Part shown: positions 35,148 to 44,564 of the stretch, piece after piece
How the letters are laid out: every line of letters starts with the position of its first letter
Position numbering within the stretch: position 1 is the stretch's first letter
Assembly (NCBI RefSeq): GCF_001654845.1
Contig: NZ_LXES01000024.1
Span: 163,291-227,290 of the forward strand
Length of the DNA: 64,000 nucleotides
Source of the DNA: Enterobacter soli ATCC BAA-2102
Lineage (GTDB): Bacteria; Pseudomonadota; Gammaproteobacteria; Enterobacterales; Enterobacteriaceae
Direction of reading: 5' to 3'
Translations under genes and position numbers: made by a program
The notes under the pieces: model-generated
What the model was told of the DNA's origin: nothing
The model's input: the letters and a program-made list of their open reading frames with translations, nothing else
The model's database searches: none

Positions 35148-36860
35148 ATGACTATCAGATTTAGTTATCCAGGTATAAAAATTAAGCAAACAAAAGAGTC
35201 AAATGAGATTGTTTTGTTTGGTGCATCTGCCTATGAAATAAGTCGATGGGCAGGTGTCCCGCAGAAAACAAAATTTGATGTTGTTGAGTCCGTTGGTTTT
35301 CAAAGGGTTAAAAACGAAAAAAGATTAACTGAATTAAAACGCTTTTATACCAATGGTCATAATGTTGTGCAGAATACATTAATTTGCGCAATAAGAAATA
35401 TTGATGAATGTAAAATTATTTTCGATGGTGAAGATACTGGGAATATTATTATAGAATTCCCAGATTTTTATAAAATGCCCTTAGTTGAGCTTTTCGGAAT
35501 TCTCAGGAAAAATCTTGAAGAACGTGTTACTGATAAGACTTTACTAAAAACAAGTCTCTTAGATATACAGAAAATAAAAAGAGCTCTTTCGATCTCAGGC
35601 GATTACTATCAAGAAGAGTTTCTTGATGAATCAGCGAATAATGATGAGCGCTTATCATTAAACGACACTGAATCTGATTCGAATGATTCAAATGAAGTGG
35701 TACTTGATGAATCACATTTTTTTGATTTTATTAAAGAAGTTGCTTCAAGGCATGAAGTTTTGAAAGAACTTGGGGAACAATATAATAGTAATGATTCTTT
35801 CTTGGGATTTGATAGAGACGCTCTTATATCATTTATCTTGCCCGTTAGCCTTGTTGATGGGCAACACAGATTAGCTGGTGCTATTGAAGAGACGCAAGCC
35901 AAAATAAATGAAGGATATTATGCGGATGAAATTGAAAGTTTGTACGCGAAAGATATTCCTGCTGATGAAATAAATGAAAAACTCTTAACTAAATATTCTA
36001 GAAAGTTGCCTGTTTCTTTACTTCTCTCATCGGATCCGGCGGAGCAAGTTTTTCAGTTCGTGGTAATTAACCAAAAAGCGACTCCTATTGAAAGATCATT
36101 ATTGGGAACAATTGTCTCGACAACGCTCACTAATGATGAGATGGAGCAGGTATCGGAACGTTTACGCTCATCTGGTATACAGTTAGAGGAGGCTCGAGCT
36201 ATTACCTGGATGGCAAGAAGCGAAGAAAGCCCATTCTGTAGATTAGTCGAGCGTGGTGTAGAAGATGAAAAAAATGATCTACTACAGTGGTCAGTAATGG
36301 GTAAAATAATTGCTATCTTTAAAGAACTTTCTGGCGGAACTAGATTTGGGGAAGGTAATGATTATGCAAGAAGGTGGAAAGATAAATTCTTAGCCAACTC
36401 TGAAATTGTAGCTGATTATGCTAATCAAGGCTACGAAACACCATTCGATTATTGGCATTCTCTTGAAGGCCCATGGCGTGAAATATTTATAGAATTTTGG
36501 AACTGTATTAAAAACTTTTTCTCACAGGATGTAAATCCGGAAAGATTTAACTTCTGGGGTAAACCAAGAACATCCAATTTATTTAACAAAATATCTTTGA
36601 CAATTTTGGCAGCAGATTTCTTTGAATATTTAGTTGTTGCGAAGATAGAGCTATCTTCTAAAGAACAAATAAAGCATCTTGTTAATGAATGGCTTACGGA
36701 TGTCAGCCCAGAGTACTTCGATCGCGACTGGCAACTTTCAGGTGTTAAGAAAGATGCAAAAGGAATACGTGAACAATGGGCATATCTTTGGGCGGAATAT
36801 CGTAAATCACCGGATACTTTACCAAGATATACGCAATATAGAATTTCTAAAAAATCATGA
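35148..36860 (+). CDS. DGQHR-domain protein, DndB-related
   Basis: A 570-residue protein with the diagnostic DGQHR motif at residues 237-241 (SLVDGQHRLAGA) and the linked FVVINQKATPIERS block near residue 305. DGQHR proteins include DndB, the partner and repressor of DNA phosphorothioation genes, but DndB is usually about 350-370 residues; this one has long extra parts at both ends, including an acidic Asn/Asp/Ser stretch near 160-190. It overlaps the following HNH nuclease gene by four bases. Its role is probably DNA recognition or control for that nuclease. Strongly AT-rich codons. Confidence 0.8.
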   Translation: MTIRFSYPGIKIKQTKESNEIVLFGASAYEISRWAGVPQKTKFDVVESVGFQRVKNEKRLTELKRFYTNGHNVVQNTLICAIRNIDECKIIFDGEDTGNIIIEFPDFYKMPLVELFGILRKNLEERVTDKTLLKTSLLDIQKIKRALSISGDYYQEEFLDESANNDERLSLNDTESDSNDSNEVVLDESHFFDFIKEVASRHEVLKELGEQYNSNDSFLGFDRDALISFILPVSLVDGQHRLAGAIEETQAKINEGYYADEIESLYAKDIPADEINEKLLTKYSRKLPVSLLLSSDPAEQVFQFVVINQKATPIERSLLGTIVSTTLTNDEMEQVSERLRSSGIQLEEARAITWMARSEESPFCRLVERGVEDEKNDLLQWSVMGKIIAIFKELSGGTRFGEGNDYARRWKDKFLANSEIVADYANQGYETPFDYWHSLEGPWREIFIEFWNCIKNFFSQDVNPERFNFWGKPRTSNLFNKISLTILAADFFEYLVVAKIELSSKEQIKHLVNEWLTDVSPEYFDRDWQLSGVKKDAKGIREQWAYLWAEYRKSPDTLPRYTQYRISKKS

Positions 36861-37789
36861 TGCAATATCAATCAACAGATATCGCTGCCCTAATAGGCAG
36901 CGTATTAAACCAAGATGATGTTTGGAATACAACATCCCAAGCTTCAATTTCTTCAATGAATTTTCCTGATCAACTTTTGGGAAGACGAAAAGAAATTTTA
37001 CGGGGGGATATACATCGTGAGTGGGGTCGTTGGTTTATAGAGCAATTTATGGATGAACGATATTTCATCGAAAATATTAATTATCCAAAAGTTTTTTTAG
37101 AAGTAAACGCGATTTTGAAGAATATATTAAGTTGGGATTTTGAAGAAGATAAAGTTAAAACTCTAGCGAGAATTATAACAAAATATGTTTTGGATCAGGT
37201 TCAATTTGTTAAATCAACAAGGAAACGTAAGGTATTAGATAATAAAGATAAATCTTTCTTATTATCATTATATAGTAGCCAACCGAGATGTTGGTTAACG
37301 GGGTTGCCTTTTTCTGATAATGCGATAGACCTCTTCTTAGGTTACGAGCCTGGTCCTATAATGCTTCCAGAGTTTGTGGATAAATACTTACCTATCGGCC
37401 TTTTGCAACAACATTTAACAATTGAAATCGATCATCTTTATCCTTTTCATTGTGGAGGTGACGATGATTTTGCAAATTTCAAATTGATTTGTGGATGGGC
37501 AAACAGAGTCAAAAGCTCTCAAATATCCTTTTATATGAAGGGTACTGGAAATGTTGGAAAATCGAATATCGGTCTGGATAACTATTATTGGGCTTTGCGT
37601 GCAATAGGGATGCGGAGAAAATGTGAGCATCCTAACTGTACTGCAACATTAGAAAACTCACCACTAACAATTGAATCGTATCATGGTGAGGGAAAAATCA
37701 TTAACCCTATAAGTATGAAGGTATTATGTTATGATCATATTCAGGATAAAGAGCGATTTATCAAACGGGAGAAATTCATAGCTTCTTAA
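36857..37789 (+). CDS. HNH endonuclease-like protein
   Basis: A 310-residue protein. The C-terminal half carries an HNH-type core (RCWLTG, then EIDHLYPFHCGGDDDFANFKLICGWANRVKSS at about residues 193-224), and a second Cys/His set (CEHPNC ... CYDH) could bind zinc. The N-terminal half is helical with no known domain. ATGATG at 36857 and 36860 overlaps the stop of the DGQHR gene, so the two are translationally coupled. In this setting it may cut DNA according to phosphorothioate status, or act in another restriction step. Convergent with dndE, overlapping it by 14 bases. Confidence 0.75.
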   Translation: MMQYQSTDIAALIGSVLNQDDVWNTTSQASISSMNFPDQLLGRRKEILRGDIHREWGRWFIEQFMDERYFIENINYPKVFLEVNAILKNILSWDFEEDKVKTLARIITKYVLDQVQFVKSTRKRKVLDNKDKSFLLSLYSSQPRCWLTGLPFSDNAIDLFLGYEPGPIMLPEFVDKYLPIGLLQQHLTIEIDHLYPFHCGGDDDFANFKLICGWANRVKSSQISFYMKGTGNVGKSNIGLDNYYWALRAIGMRRKCEHPNCTATLENSPLTIESYHGEGKIINPISMKVLCYDHIQDKERFIKREKFIAS

Positions 37790-38138
37790 TATCATCAAGA
37801 CTATATACCTTGTTTAATAAATATGAAATACCTCGATGCAAATGTAGCTTGAAAGATTGGTTCAAAATATCGTCATCGAGGTTATTAAAATCTTGGAAAG
37901 TACGTTGACGAAGCATCACCATGTATACATCTGAAAAATCACCACCGAACGTTTTCCAAGACATTTCAATATTGCTATTTGTTATTATATCCTCATGTGG
38001 AGGAATACTTTCCTCTGCAAGTGATAAACAAAAAGCCCATCGACATAATATGTTCCAGTGATCTATTCCTGTACGTTTCTTCAATGTGATTAGCTGTTGT
38101 TTAGCTTTTTCAGAAACTCTTATTATCTCAATAGTCAT
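37776..38138 (-). CDS. dndE: DNA sulfur modification protein DndE
   Basis: A 120-residue protein matching DndE in length and sequence (IRVSEKAKQQLITLKKRTGI and CRWAFCLSLAEES). DndE binds nicked DNA in the phosphorothioation complex. It is the last gene of dndC-dndD-dndE; its start lies one base after the dndD stop region. Its stop overlaps the convergent HNH gene. Confidence 0.93.
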   Translation of the reverse strand: MTIEIIRVSEKAKQQLITLKKRTGIDHWNILCRWAFCLSLAEESIPPHEDIITNSNIEMSWKTFGGDFSDVYMVMLRQRTFQDFNNLDDDILNQSFKLHLHRGISYLLNKVYSLDDIKKL

Positions 38139-38139
38139 T

Positions 38140-40116
38140 TTATTTCTTTACCTTCAAATATCCTTTATGAAATTCGGAGCTATTGCATTCTTCACTATAA
38201 ATTATAGTGTATTGTTGTGCTAATGCCGGAGCAAGATCGTCATAATATTTACCGTAAATTTCTTCATCGGTAGATAATAAAATTACTTGTGAGGCTGCTC
38301 TTGGAAAGTAATTTTTGATTAAGCGAGTTCTATGCACACCATCAAGCCTTCCCATTGGAGTATCAATTATAGTTGGTAGTTCTTTTCCTGAGCAATCGGC
38401 CAAACCCCATAGTATTGATATGGCAAATAGCTGCCGTTCACCAGCAGAAAGACGATCAGCTGATAAAATTTGATAATCATGTGTGTATAAAGTTATATTA
38501 AAATCACTAGGATCAATTGTAAGTCTCTCAATCAAACTGTCTTTTCTTTTCAACTGATCAAATTTTGATTTAATTCTTCCTTCAAGTCGCTTAATGTTTT
38601 CTTGAACCATCTGTGCATTAAATTCATTTACAATTGTTTGTAATGAGTCTATATGATTAATGATCTCATGCTGTCTTTCATGCTCGAATGTTTCGGAATT
38701 AGACTTATGAAGTAAAGATTCATATTTTCGCGTTAATGTATCTAATTTTCCATTAAGAATGTTTATTTCATCATTAAGTGTATTTGTTTGATTCGTAATG
38801 GTATTTTTTTTCTCATTGAGAAGAGCGTTTTTTTCGATTAAATGCTTAACGTCATCTAGGTTTGGAATTATAGCCATTTTCTGATGACAAAAAGCAAGCT
38901 CTTCTAATATCTCTGCTTTCTTGTCAATAAACTCTTTAAACTCTTTATCTTCAACTTTCAATTTTTCCTTTATGAAGTCGAAATTAATTTCTGGCGAGTT
39001 TAAATAACAATAGAAATTTTCATCCATAGCAGGCGACACATTGTTTCTATCAAAAACATCACAGATGTCTTTTTTAATTTTAGAATCAGTAATTACTGAT
39101 AAAATAGCCTCCATTAATGAGTTCTGATGTTCTATGATAATTTTTTCAGCATTTTTATATTGATTGAATTTAATCTCTGCTTTCAATTGTACATTGCATT
39201 TGTTTATTAGATCGCTTACAAGTTTTAATGGTAATACACTTGCAGCAAGTTTCAATTGCGAATGCTCTATTTCAAACCGTTGTTGATTTAAATCGAATAT
39301 TTTCTTTTCGATTTCTTTACGTAAGGATAATTTATCAGCCCCGCTAGATGTTAGCTCATTCTCTAATAAGCTTAATTCTCCATTGACACTTTCTAATTCA
39401 ATATTTCGAGTGTTTAATTCTTCATGTAACTTATCTCGGTTAGTAGTAAGTTGCTCTAAATTATTCTTCAGAGTTAGGAGCTCATAATTATCTTCTTTAT
39501 TTAGTAATTTTTCTTGCTTTCGTCTTTTGATAACTTTTAGATTATTAGAAAGTTGACTTAAATTTTCTAGCCCCAGTAATGCTTCAATTCCTGTTTTGAG
39601 AAATTCAGCCGAACGCTTAGGATCTGCGATGTTTTCAATTTTTTCGCCGTCAAAGAAAAATAATTCTGAAAGGGATTGTGGAATAAATTCATTAACAATT
39701 TCATCCCAATTTTCACTTAGAAGTAAGTCATGTACTCCATTATAAAAAACAGTTATCTTTTCTTTACAATCTTTTTTATCTGTTTTTTCCCAGCTTCGTT
39801 CTATTTCATAAACATGAGGTTTAAAAGTATTATCATTATGACGAAATCTAATAGTTACGGATGCAGTTTTTTGTGCCGCAAAGTGATTAATGTTTTTTTC
39901 AAGGAATGCAGAATAGCTTAATCTTCCTCGATTAGAACATTTAGCGAATTTTCCATATAAAGCTAATTGAAGAGCGTCTAAAAATGTAGTTTTTCCTGCA
40001 CCGTTTAGAGCCCCGATAAGAATTACTGGCTTTAACGGATCGGAGCTATCAAGGGATATCTCGTGCATCCCTTTGTATATTCCAAAATTATTAAGTTTGA
40101 GTTCTTCTAAAATCAT
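38140..40116 (-). CDS. dndD: DNA sulfur modification ATPase DndD
   Basis: A 658-residue SMC/Rad50-like ATPase of the dnd system. Walker A is GALNGAGKTTF near residue 38; a long coiled-coil middle (about 200-520) separates it from the ABC signature LSAGERQLFAIS and Walker B LPTIIDTPMGRLD. It is thought to open or nick DNA for sulfur insertion. ATG 40116 lies one base after the dndC stop, with AAGAG upstream; the TTG further upstream was rejected. Confidence 0.95.
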   Translation of the reverse strand: MILEELKLNNFGIYKGMHEISLDSSDPLKPVILIGALNGAGKTTFLDALQLALYGKFAKCSNRGRLSYSAFLEKNINHFAAQKTASVTIRFRHNDNTFKPHVYEIERSWEKTDKKDCKEKITVFYNGVHDLLLSENWDEIVNEFIPQSLSELFFFDGEKIENIADPKRSAEFLKTGIEALLGLENLSQLSNNLKVIKRRKQEKLLNKEDNYELLTLKNNLEQLTTNRDKLHEELNTRNIELESVNGELSLLENELTSSGADKLSLRKEIEKKIFDLNQQRFEIEHSQLKLAASVLPLKLVSDLINKCNVQLKAEIKFNQYKNAEKIIIEHQNSLMEAILSVITDSKIKKDICDVFDRNNVSPAMDENFYCYLNSPEINFDFIKEKLKVEDKEFKEFIDKKAEILEELAFCHQKMAIIPNLDDVKHLIEKNALLNEKKNTITNQTNTLNDEINILNGKLDTLTRKYESLLHKSNSETFEHERQHEIINHIDSLQTIVNEFNAQMVQENIKRLEGRIKSKFDQLKRKDSLIERLTIDPSDFNITLYTHDYQILSADRLSAGERQLFAISILWGLADCSGKELPTIIDTPMGRLDGVHRTRLIKNYFPRAASQVILLSTDEEIYGKYYDDLAPALAQQYTIIYSEECNSSEFHKGYLKVKK

Positions 40117-40117
40117 A

Positions 40118-41773
40118 CTATAGCTCTTGAATGTCAATATGTTCTAATTGAAGGTATTTATTTTGGCTCAATGTGCTTTCGATTATTTCTTTTTCCCAAA
40201 GAAGCTTTTGCCTTTCATTAACATCTAAATCTTGGTTGTCAAGCTTTAAAATATTTTCAGACAATCTTTTTCTTAATGCAAACTGCCTTGCTTTAGTAAT
40301 ATTTTCAAAAGCACCTTTGTCTAAGGAATTTTCTATTTCTTCAAACAACTTAGCTCGGCGAAAAGGGCTCTTATGATTACTTACGATAGATAGAAGTTCA
40401 CGAACTTGTTCATATTTCAATCCATCCTCATCACCGACATTCTTACATTTTTCTTTTAATTTTGACAAAACAGAACTATTTAACAAGGGATGACTTTTGT
40501 GCTTTGCACCAGGGTAAACTCTTCCTGTTGTTTCAAAATATATAGCAGGAAGGTTATCCTCCACCTCGTTTTTTATTTCTATCCATATTTTTCGAATGGC
40601 TTCAAGATCTTCAAGCGAAACAAGTTCAATATTTCGGACTTCTTCTGGGCCCATTTGGCGGACTTTTTCCTGCGCCTCAAGAACCTTCCTAAGCATGTAT
40701 TCACGGAAGTGTTGGCGATAGGGGCCTCGAACTAGATCTGCTCCATATTCATTTATATGAACCGTTAAAGAACCGTTCATTCTTCTAAAATCTCGACGAT
40801 CTTTATCGGCCTTTAATTTTGCAGATTTTTTATCCTTGTTTGAATCATTTACATCAATTTCGCTACGTAAGTTCAAAAGGGGAAGCATCCAGTCCTTTTC
40901 AGAATCATTCTGAATCATCGCAGCCATAGACTTATCTTCACCAACCATCGTACAAACATAGCAACCAAAGCGGCTATCACCGCAGCTAGGTGTCGATTTA
41001 TCAACAACTAAAGGACATTCACCATCTTCAGTGGCTCCTTGATACATAGTTAAAAGTTCTTGGTTTTTAAAACCCCACGGGTTTTTCACCTGCATGAGAT
41101 ATTGCCACACATCATCATTGCTCCACTCAGCAATAGGTGTATATACCCAAACTCGATCTAATTCTTTATTTACACTTAATCCCGCAGCTCGGCGAGTATT
41201 ATCTGCTCGATTTTCATATACTTCCATCGTTGCTGAACGAGTTGAGCTCTCAGCTTTGCGTGTTCCAAGTACAAGTATTGCTTCGCCATTATTCTGAACA
41301 ACACTTTTTATGAAGTTGTTTGACGGACTAATTTTTAACCTATCAGTACACCATCTAAATTTGTAACGTGGTGCAGGATAACCACGGCCAATAAGATTAA
41401 CCCAGAAACGGTCATTAACTGCAGGCGTTAAACGGTGTGCCTCTAAAGGTATGCCTTGCTCTTTGACCGCAGCTTCCATCTGCTTCAATGAGCGTGTTAC
41501 CCACAAAGCAACAATAGGATTCTCGACAAGAGTATCGGTACTAATCACATGGACTTTTTTATGAGCTTTTTTCTCTGCTGCTAGTTCCTGAAGCGCCTGC
41601 CAAACAATTTGTAAGATAGCGGTGGAATCTTTACCTCCGCTGTAGCCGATCACCCAAGGGATGTCATCACTCAAGTAAAGTTCTTTAGTTTGCTGCACCA
41701 GCTTACCTACCGTCTCTCTAAATCCGTGAGAGTCAAAGGCTGAACGTGCTGGTTGATGGTCTTGTACTGTCAT
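40118..41773 (-). CDS. dndC: DNA sulfur modification protein DndC
   Basis: A 551-residue ATP pyrophosphatase of the PAPS-reductase type. The PP-loop SGGKDST is at residues 45-51. Cysteines in KFRWCTDR and in CPLVV...SCGDSRFGCYVCTMVG should hold the 4Fe-4S cluster used for sulfur transfer. It is the first gene of the minus-strand dnd operon; in classical systems dndB precedes it, but here the upstream 388 bases contain no such gene. Confidence 0.96.
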   Translation of the reverse strand: MTVQDHQPARSAFDSHGFRETVGKLVQQTKELYLSDDIPWVIGYSGGKDSTAILQIVWQALQELAAEKKAHKKVHVISTDTLVENPIVALWVTRSLKQMEAAVKEQGIPLEAHRLTPAVNDRFWVNLIGRGYPAPRYKFRWCTDRLKISPSNNFIKSVVQNNGEAILVLGTRKAESSTRSATMEVYENRADNTRRAAGLSVNKELDRVWVYTPIAEWSNDDVWQYLMQVKNPWGFKNQELLTMYQGATEDGECPLVVDKSTPSCGDSRFGCYVCTMVGEDKSMAAMIQNDSEKDWMLPLLNLRSEIDVNDSNKDKKSAKLKADKDRRDFRRMNGSLTVHINEYGADLVRGPYRQHFREYMLRKVLEAQEKVRQMGPEEVRNIELVSLEDLEAIRKIWIEIKNEVEDNLPAIYFETTGRVYPGAKHKSHPLLNSSVLSKLKEKCKNVGDEDGLKYEQVRELLSIVSNHKSPFRRAKLFEEIENSLDKGAFENITKARQFALRKRLSENILKLDNQDLDVNERQKLLWEKEIIESTLSQNKYLQLEHIDIQEL

Positions 41774-41969
41774 TTTCTACCTTTGGTTAATCGGATAGCC
41801 TTAGAAAAGCGTTGGAACACCTGGTGTAAAATCAAACCGATCATTTTACTATGTAAGGAGTGTTTTGTCTCTCACTAGCAATGTATGAGGTCCTGGGGGA
41901 GTTACTCAAGAGGGGCGCTTGAACATTATGTGCGCCTAGCCGATTACAACAAGATGTATCAAGATTAAG

Positions 41970-42137
41970 ATGGCTAGCTTAGCTGTACTTCATGGTGATT
42001 ATCTTAAGGTTATGACGCCCTACGTCAAGTACAAAACCGTAAAAAATACTGTTTGCATGTACAGTGTTCAGTGTGGTGACGGACAAACAGTAACTTGCCG
42101 TGTTCTGGCCAGTATGTCAGCATGCCTGTGGGCTTAA
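41970..42137 (+). CDS. possible small protein upstream of dndA
   Basis: A 55-codon frame starting MASLAVLHGDYLKVMTPYV and ending SACLWA, with four cysteines. Only a weak AAGATTAAG precedes its ATG. It may be a chance frame or the remnant of an older gene; the LexA-type box lies inside it. Not recognised. Confidence 0.25.
   Translation: MASLAVLHGDYLKVMTPYVKYKTVKNTVCMYSVQCGDGQTVTCRVLASMSACLWA
42047..42066 (+). promoter_or_regulatory. LexA-type box upstream of dndA
   Basis: TACTGTTTGCATGTACAGTG has the full CTGT-N8-ACAG core of the SOS operator. It lies 96 bases before the dndA start. No strong -10 or -35 could be tied to it. Confidence 0.5.
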
Positions 42138-42161
42138 ACAAATTTTGCGAATGGGAATTCT

Positions 42162-43286
42162 ATGAGCGTTTATCTGGATTGCAATGCAACTACACCAGTA
42201 TCTTCTTCTGTAGCACAAGTAGTTACACATTTTATAAATGAAGAATTTGGTAACGCAGGTAGCCGTACACATGAGTTCGGACTGGTTGCAAAACAGGCAG
42301 TAGAAAAAGCTCGCAGCCAAGTTGCCTCATTAGCTAATGCAGATAAGTCCGAGGTGGTTTTCACGAGTGGTGCTACCGAGAGCAATAATATTGCTATTCT
42401 TGGCCTGCAGGCAGAAGCACGAAAGTCTGGTAAAAAGCACATAATTACTACTCGTATAGAACATAAAGCTGTCCTTGAGCCTATTGAGTTTCTTGCATCA
42501 AATGGTTTTGAAGTGACGTACCTTGATGTCGGAGAGAGTGGAGTCTTAGATCCTGTCACACTCGAAAATTCATTGAGAGAAGACACTATCCTCGTTTCGA
42601 TAATGCATATAAATAATGAGACAGGGTCAATCCAACCGATCAACGCTATTTGTAATGCATTAGAAAACCACGATGCTTATTTTCATGTAGATGCCGCTCA
42701 AGGATACGGTAAGTACCCTGAGGATTTAATTAATCCTCGTATAGATATGATTAGTATAAGCGGCCATAAGTTATATGCCCCAAAAGGCATTGGTGCACTT
42801 ATAATCAGAAGAAGGGGGTTTTCAAAAATTCCGTTGGCGCCTTTAATGTTTGGTGGTGGGCAGGAAAAAGGATTGCGCCCAGGTACTTTGCCTGTCGCAT
42901 TAATCGCCGGTTTAGGTCAGGCATGCTTAGATGCACAACAAAATTATTTAATTTGGCGTTCTAAATGCGAAGAAATTAAATTATCCATGATAACGCTATT
43001 CGACTCTTTGGGGGGCACGATTAATGGTTCAAATACCGCTAGCCATGTTTTAAATATATCTATACCGCATGTTAATTCTGAAGCAGCCATGGTTGCTTTG
43101 AAAGGACTGATCTCAATTTCTAATGGGTCAGCCTGTACATCGCAAAATTACACAGCAAGCCATGTGCTTGCCTCGATGGGCTTTGATGATGAGCGGATAG
43201 AAAATGCCATTCGCATATCTTGGTGCTATATGACAGAAAATATTCCGTTTGATTTGATTTATGAGCGAATCAAAGGGTTAATGTGA
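42162..43286 (+). CDS. dndA: cysteine desulfurase DndA
   Basis: A 374-residue PLP enzyme of the NifS/IscS family that takes sulfur from cysteine and passes it to DndC. The PLP lysine is Lys203 (SGHKLYAPKG) and the active-site cysteine is Cys325 (NGSACTS). It is divergent from dndCDE, the usual arrangement. Its stop overlaps the next start (TGATG), coupling it to the nuclease gene, which is unusual. Confidence 0.93.
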   Translation: MSVYLDCNATTPVSSSVAQVVTHFINEEFGNAGSRTHEFGLVAKQAVEKARSQVASLANADKSEVVFTSGATESNNIAILGLQAEARKSGKKHIITTRIEHKAVLEPIEFLASNGFEVTYLDVGESGVLDPVTLENSLREDTILVSIMHINNETGSIQPINAICNALENHDAYFHVDAAQGYGKYPEDLINPRIDMISISGHKLYAPKGIGALIIRRRGFSKIPLAPLMFGGGQEKGLRPGTLPVALIAGLGQACLDAQQNYLIWRSKCEEIKLSMITLFDSLGGTINGSNTASHVLNISIPHVNSEAAMVALKGLISISNGSACTSQNYTASHVLASMGFDDERIENAIRISWCYMTENIPFDLIYERIKGLM

Positions 43287-44095
43287 TGTCTAAGACAATA
43301 ATTGATGCTGCTATTAAGGCCTCTACAATAATTGGAAAAGCTGCATCGATAGATGAATTATATGAAACTATCATAAGTAATAATTTGTACGTGTTTGGTG
43401 CGAAAGATCCAAAATCTGTTTTGAGGATAACACTTGATAGACACTGCATTAATAAAAATCTGGGTGTTATGCATCAGAAACGGTACTATAAAAAAATTAT
43501 AGATGGCTGTTATGAATTACTAGTGAGCATCTCTTCCACAGAAAAGAATGTTATGGAGGATAGCTTGCAGAGCAAAGCTGATGAAGTTGAGAGTTCAATT
43601 CGAGATATTTATTCCTTAGCCTCTGTGCAGAGGGATAAAGTTAAAGGCGAGATTTTAGAATGCCTTGTCCAACTTCATCCGGACCAGTTCGAAGAGTTTT
43701 GCCGGATATTTCTAACAAAATATGGCTTTCTTGAAATGGAATTAACGAGCAGAGGCCGTGATGGTGGTATAGATGTCAAGGGAGCTCTGAAAGTTGGCTT
43801 ATCTTATATGCGTGTCGCAGTTCAATGTAAAAAATACTCACCGTCCAATAAAGTTGGTAGGCGCGCTATTTCTGAGTTCAGAGGGAATATTACTGGTGAA
43901 TTTGAACAGGGTATTTTCATTACAACGAGTAGTTTCACCAAAGAAGCCGCTGAGCTATCTTTTAAGCCGTCATGTGTTCCAATAATTTTAATCGATGGGC
44001 AGCAACTCTCTGATTTTATGATTGAAAAAAGGATTGGTGTTGAAAGAGGGCTTGTTGAATTCTATAACTTTGAACAAGATCTTCTTTGGGTTTAA
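43286..44095 (+). CDS. HARE-HTH/Mrr-type restriction endonuclease
   Basis: A 269-residue protein. Residues 1-60 look like a HARE-HTH domain (IIDAAIKASTIIGKAASIDELYETI), a module proposed to connect DNA modifications with effectors. The C-terminal part (about 115-235) is an Mrr-type PD-(D/E)XK nuclease with GRDGGIDVKG, then VAVQCKKYS. ATG 43286 is preferred to GTG 43283. Translational coupling with dndA suggests a phosphorothioate-linked restriction role, for example cutting DNA that lacks, or has, sulfur. Which of the two cannot be told from sequence. Confidence 0.85.
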   Translation: MSKTIIDAAIKASTIIGKAASIDELYETIISNNLYVFGAKDPKSVLRITLDRHCINKNLGVMHQKRYYKKIIDGCYELLVSISSTEKNVMEDSLQSKADEVESSIRDIYSLASVQRDKVKGEILECLVQLHPDQFEEFCRIFLTKYGFLEMELTSRGRDGGIDVKGALKVGLSYMRVAVQCKKYSPSNKVGRRAISEFRGNITGEFEQGIFITTSSFTKEAAELSFKPSCVPIILIDGQQLSDFMIEKRIGVERGLVEFYNFEQDLLWV

Positions 44096-44564
44096 TACTT
44101 CGAGTCTGAGGGTTTTGTTAATTTTGAACTTGAGGACTAGTTATTACTTTGTGAGCCTAATTGTTAGCATGTACTATAATCTATTTTTCATATTGTTATA
44201 GACATTATCATGTTTTTTAGTAGCGGAATTGGTAAGTAAGTATTACTCAATACTTCTTGTTATCGATGTAACTTGCTGATTTTAAAACGATTGGCCTCTT
44301 TTTAATATTTTATCTCTGCTCAATGTATCCTTACATAGCTAGAGACTGTTCTTCTTAGTATCTATTTTCTGAAGCCCTCTCGCATTTTTTAAATTTCCCC
44401 CACATCAAACCGCTGTATTTATACTCAGTCCTGTATAATGAGCACCAGAAATTACGCCGAACGGCAAAGGAAGTATCGAAGATTATTTAAAGAAGAATTC
44501 GCGATATGAAGGTGCTGCAACACCCCCATACCGCTAACCACAACCAACTACTGAGGAGTTGAAA
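44096..44564. other. AT-rich gap between the dnd island and symE
   Basis: About 470 bases with no supported gene. The left 300 bases are plain AT-rich sequence without clear structure. The right part holds the symE promoter with a LexA-like box. No copy of the leuX 3' end was found here, so the island's right boundary could not be fixed. Confidence 0.5.
44413..44439 (+). promoter_or_regulatory. symE promoter with LexA-like box
   Basis: CTGT-N8-TCAG (44413-44428) differs by one base from the LexA core CTGT-N8-ACAG and is followed by a consensus -10 TATAAT (44434-44439). E. coli symE is also LexA-controlled. Confidence 0.6.

Larger units (their letters stand above)
41774..42161. other. divergent control region between dndC and dndA
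   Basis: The gap serves both dnd transcripts. It contains an 11-base palindrome ACACCTGGTGT (41817-41827) close to dndC, a LexA-type box (42047-42066) on the dndA side, and a 55-codon open frame (41970-42137). No dndB remnant is recognisable. Confidence 0.6.

Noticed and set aside
44431..44446. Second LexA box overlapping the symE -10
   Set aside because: CTGT is present but the matching half is CACC, too far from ACAG.
44096..44560. Search for a duplicated 3' end of leuX marking the right edge of the island
   Set aside because: No match to the tRNA's terminal TTCGAGTCCGGCCTTCGG was found by eye here, and no integrase gene is present, so a recent integrative element is not supported.
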